In this document: one piece after another, positions 5,614 to 7,070 of the stretch | How the letters are laid out: every line of letters starts with the position of its first letter | Position numbering within the stretch: the stretch's first letter is position 1 | Assembly: GCA_030037575.1 (NCBI GenBank) | Contig: JASHRB010000689.1 | Span: 1 to 7,070 of the forward strand | DNA length: 7,070 nt | Source of the DNA: Candidatus Sulfotelmatobacter sp. | GTDB taxonomy: Bacteria; Acidobacteriota; Terriglobia; Terriglobales; Acidobacteriaceae | Reading direction: 5' to 3' | Position numbers and translations under genes: made by a program | The notes under the pieces: generated by a model | The model's input: the letters and a program-made list of their open reading frames with translations, nothing else | Database searches by the model: none | Told to the model about the DNA's origin: nothing

Positions 5614-7070
5614 TCTCCACGACCACATCAGAAATGACGTCGACGTGAGGTCGATCGCAGGCTCGGTCGTGCTGTACGATTGCATGTTGTCGCGATAAAC
5701 CGCGTATTGCGATTCCTTGAACGCCCCGTCACTTCCGTTGAATTGCTTGAACGTGTCAATTCCGTTGGCCGGACATAAGATCATTCCTTCAACCACTCCT
5801 GAAGTTGCGTAGGAAGCCGGACCTTCGACGGCTGCGCCCCACAGCACAGGCGTGCCTCCAGAGGTTCCGTCGAGCGCGCCAGCCAGGTTCGCAACCTGAT
5901 GCTGAATGCAATTCGGAAACGTCGTTCCATCGCCCACGATAAAAGAAGATCCCCAGGAATTCGTGCCCAAAATATTGGCCAGCCACCGTTGCGAATACAC
6001 ATCGTATTCGGCCGAGTGAGTCAGGGAATAAGCCTCGCTTGCCATGACCGACAAACCGGCTCCGTGTGAAGTTGTGTCGCCGTAACTCCAAACGTATCCG
6101 AAACCCCAAGCATCGGCAGTGGCTTGCGCAATCGCGTTTCCCAGCTGCCGCAAAAGTTGCTGGCGAATCTGCGCCTTCGATGTCGCCAGCCCGCCTGGAT
6201 CTCCCGCCAAGTCCAGCGCGCGATAAAGTTCGAAATGCGCCAGCCCGCTTACGTCGTAGAGGTTCAATGTATCCGAGTAGCCTGCATCGTAGATGTTCTT
6301 CACGTAATCGGCGGCGAACTGGGCTGCTTGACGCAGATAGTACGTCGGGTTTGTCTGCGGCAACCCGGGGGGCAAATTTTGCTCGCCGCCCGCAGCTTGC
6401 AGCGCAAAATAAATCTCAGTTGCGCCGAGTTCCATGTCGTCTTCCCAAACATTTTCGGGGTAGCCGTCGAACGGAGAAATCGTGAGAAGACAATTTTTTG
6501 CGCAGGTGCCGGAACCCACCGTCGACGCGGGATCTGAGTACGAAGTGTCGGCGAGAGCAAAAATGTCTTCTGCATCTTTCAGGCATTGGTTTGCCTGAGA
6601 GGGATTAGCCACGCGGTTTAGCTGGTAACAGAGCGCAAAGTCCGCCGAAAGGCGTCCGGCAAGATTGGGGCTGATCTCTGCACCCGCCGTCGCGGCAACA
6701 TACACCGGACGATGGCAAATAAAGAATGTCGTGTGGGGGTCACATGGCTCGGGATCGCCGGCCTGCCGGTAGTTATCAGCGGCCTGCGGCAAAGTCCAGA
6801 TGTCGTATTCGGTAATGAGACAGTAAGGCGTGTCGGCCGTGCCTCCGCAGTTGCCAAAGGCGGAACTCGGATTACCCTCGCCGTAATAATCCCAGTCCTG
6901 CGAGTTGTCGACCTGGTAGTAGAGCGTCTTCGTCTTGTCATCCCACATACGGAGAAGCCAGTCGATGCCGAAGTTGGCTTCGGCGGTGAAGTCGGAGGAC
7001 GGCGGTGCGCCTGGGCCGCTTGCGCCCGCGTAGGAAATCGAGCCGGGCGGCGCGGGAGGATTGGTGGGGG
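5596..7070 (-). CDS. Glycoside hydrolase family 9 (cellulase-like) enzyme, C-terminal part
   Basis: The frame runs from TAA (5596-5598) through the right edge without a stop, so the N-terminus is missing. Before the internal Met at 6946-6948 it continues upstream as DFTAEANFGIDWLLR, the conserved helix of GH9 catalytic domains. Further GH9 marks, numbered from that Met, are HRPVYVAATAGAE (79-91), VWEDDMELGATEIYFA (168-182), NILGTNSWGSSFIVG (325-339), FPNCIQHQVANLAG (344-357) and YRDNMQSYSTTEPAIDLT (418-435). The last block holds the likely proton-donor Glu429 (codon 5662-5664). The nucleophile-activating Asp pair (DAGD motif) would lie upstream of the window. His350 is followed by Gln-Val rather than the common H-x-R. 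At least eleven Cys residues fit a secreted protein with disulfides. A Pro/Gly-rich stretch (7000-7068) precedes the EANFG helix. The expected role is hydrolysis of beta-1,4-glucan or a related polysaccharide outside the cytoplasm. No dockerin or binding module follows the catalytic domain. Confidence 0.9.
   Translation of the reverse strand, partial: PTNPPAPPGSISYAGASGPGAPPSSDFTAEANFGIDWLLRMWDDKTKTLYYQVDNSQDWDYYGEGNPSSAFGNCGGTADTPYCLITEYDIWTLPQAADNYRQAGDPEPCDPHTTFFICHRPVYVAATAGAEISPNLAGRLSADFALCYQLNRVANPSQANQCLKDAEDIFALADTSYSDPASTVGSGTCAKNCLLTISPFDGYPENVWEDDMELGATEIYFALQAAGGEQNLPPGLPQTNPTYYLRQAAQFAADYVKNIYDAGYSDTLNLYDVSGLAHFELYRALDLAGDPGGLATSKAQIRQQLLRQLGNAIAQATADAWGFGYVWSYGDTTSHGAGLSVMASEAYSLTHSAEYDVYSQRWLANILGTNSWGSSFIVGDGTTFPNCIQHQVANLAGALDGTSGGTPVLWGAAVEGPASYATSGVVEGMILCPANGIDTFKQFNGSDGAFKESQYAVYRDNMQSYSTTEPAIDLTSTSFLMWSWRLALNP

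Overview
The window looks like a stretch of chromosome from a soil-type bacterium with moderately high GC, most likely Acidobacteriota. This is an inference from the gene mix and codon use: a secreted family 9 glycoside hydrolase, an E. coli-like UbiD decarboxylase, a PRC-barrel/MgtE_N/CBS protein, and a membrane-anchored HEAT/lipoyl-like protein. No marker gene for the phylum lies in the window. I see no rRNA, tRNA, CRISPR array, transposase, integrase or attachment site.

Layout, left to right. Positions 1-277 hold a short plus-strand frame that is open to the left edge and has no recognisable family. Positions 318-1178 encode a membrane-anchored protein with HEAT-like helices and a biotinyl/lipoyl-like segment. 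It ends in a hairpin plus T-rich stretch that looks like a terminator. Facing it is a minus-strand alpha/beta hydrolase (1246-2016) with an intact Ser-Asp-His triad. A 163-bp divergent region (2017-2179) contains a perfect 19-bp palindrome that covers a TATAAT for the hydrolase. From there a 116-residue MgtC-like membrane protein starts rightward (2180-2530); it stops where the larger family would continue. Next come a soluble PRC-barrel, MgtE_N and CBS-pair protein (2639-3889) and a UbiD-family decarboxylase (3943-5613), which has its own TATAAT, a strong Shine-Dalgarno and a TTG start. The right end is the C-terminal part of a GH9 cellulase-like enzyme on the minus strand (5596 to the edge). 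Its 3' end overlaps ubiD by 18 bp.

The genes do not form one obvious pathway. The one possible functional link is the neighbouring MgtC-like protein and MgtE_N/CBS protein: both belong to magnesium-associated families, and neither carries a recognisable transport channel. UbiD probably serves quinone or aromatic-acid metabolism, and the GH9 enzyme outer-surface polysaccharide breakdown.

The items most worth a second look are the palindrome over the hydrolase promoter, the apparently truncated MgtC/DUF4010 gene, the channel-less MgtE-like sensor beside it, two extra segments in UbiD that share a short G-rich motif, and the HEAT/lipoyl-like architecture. I do not see convincing evidence of a wholly new multi-gene system here.
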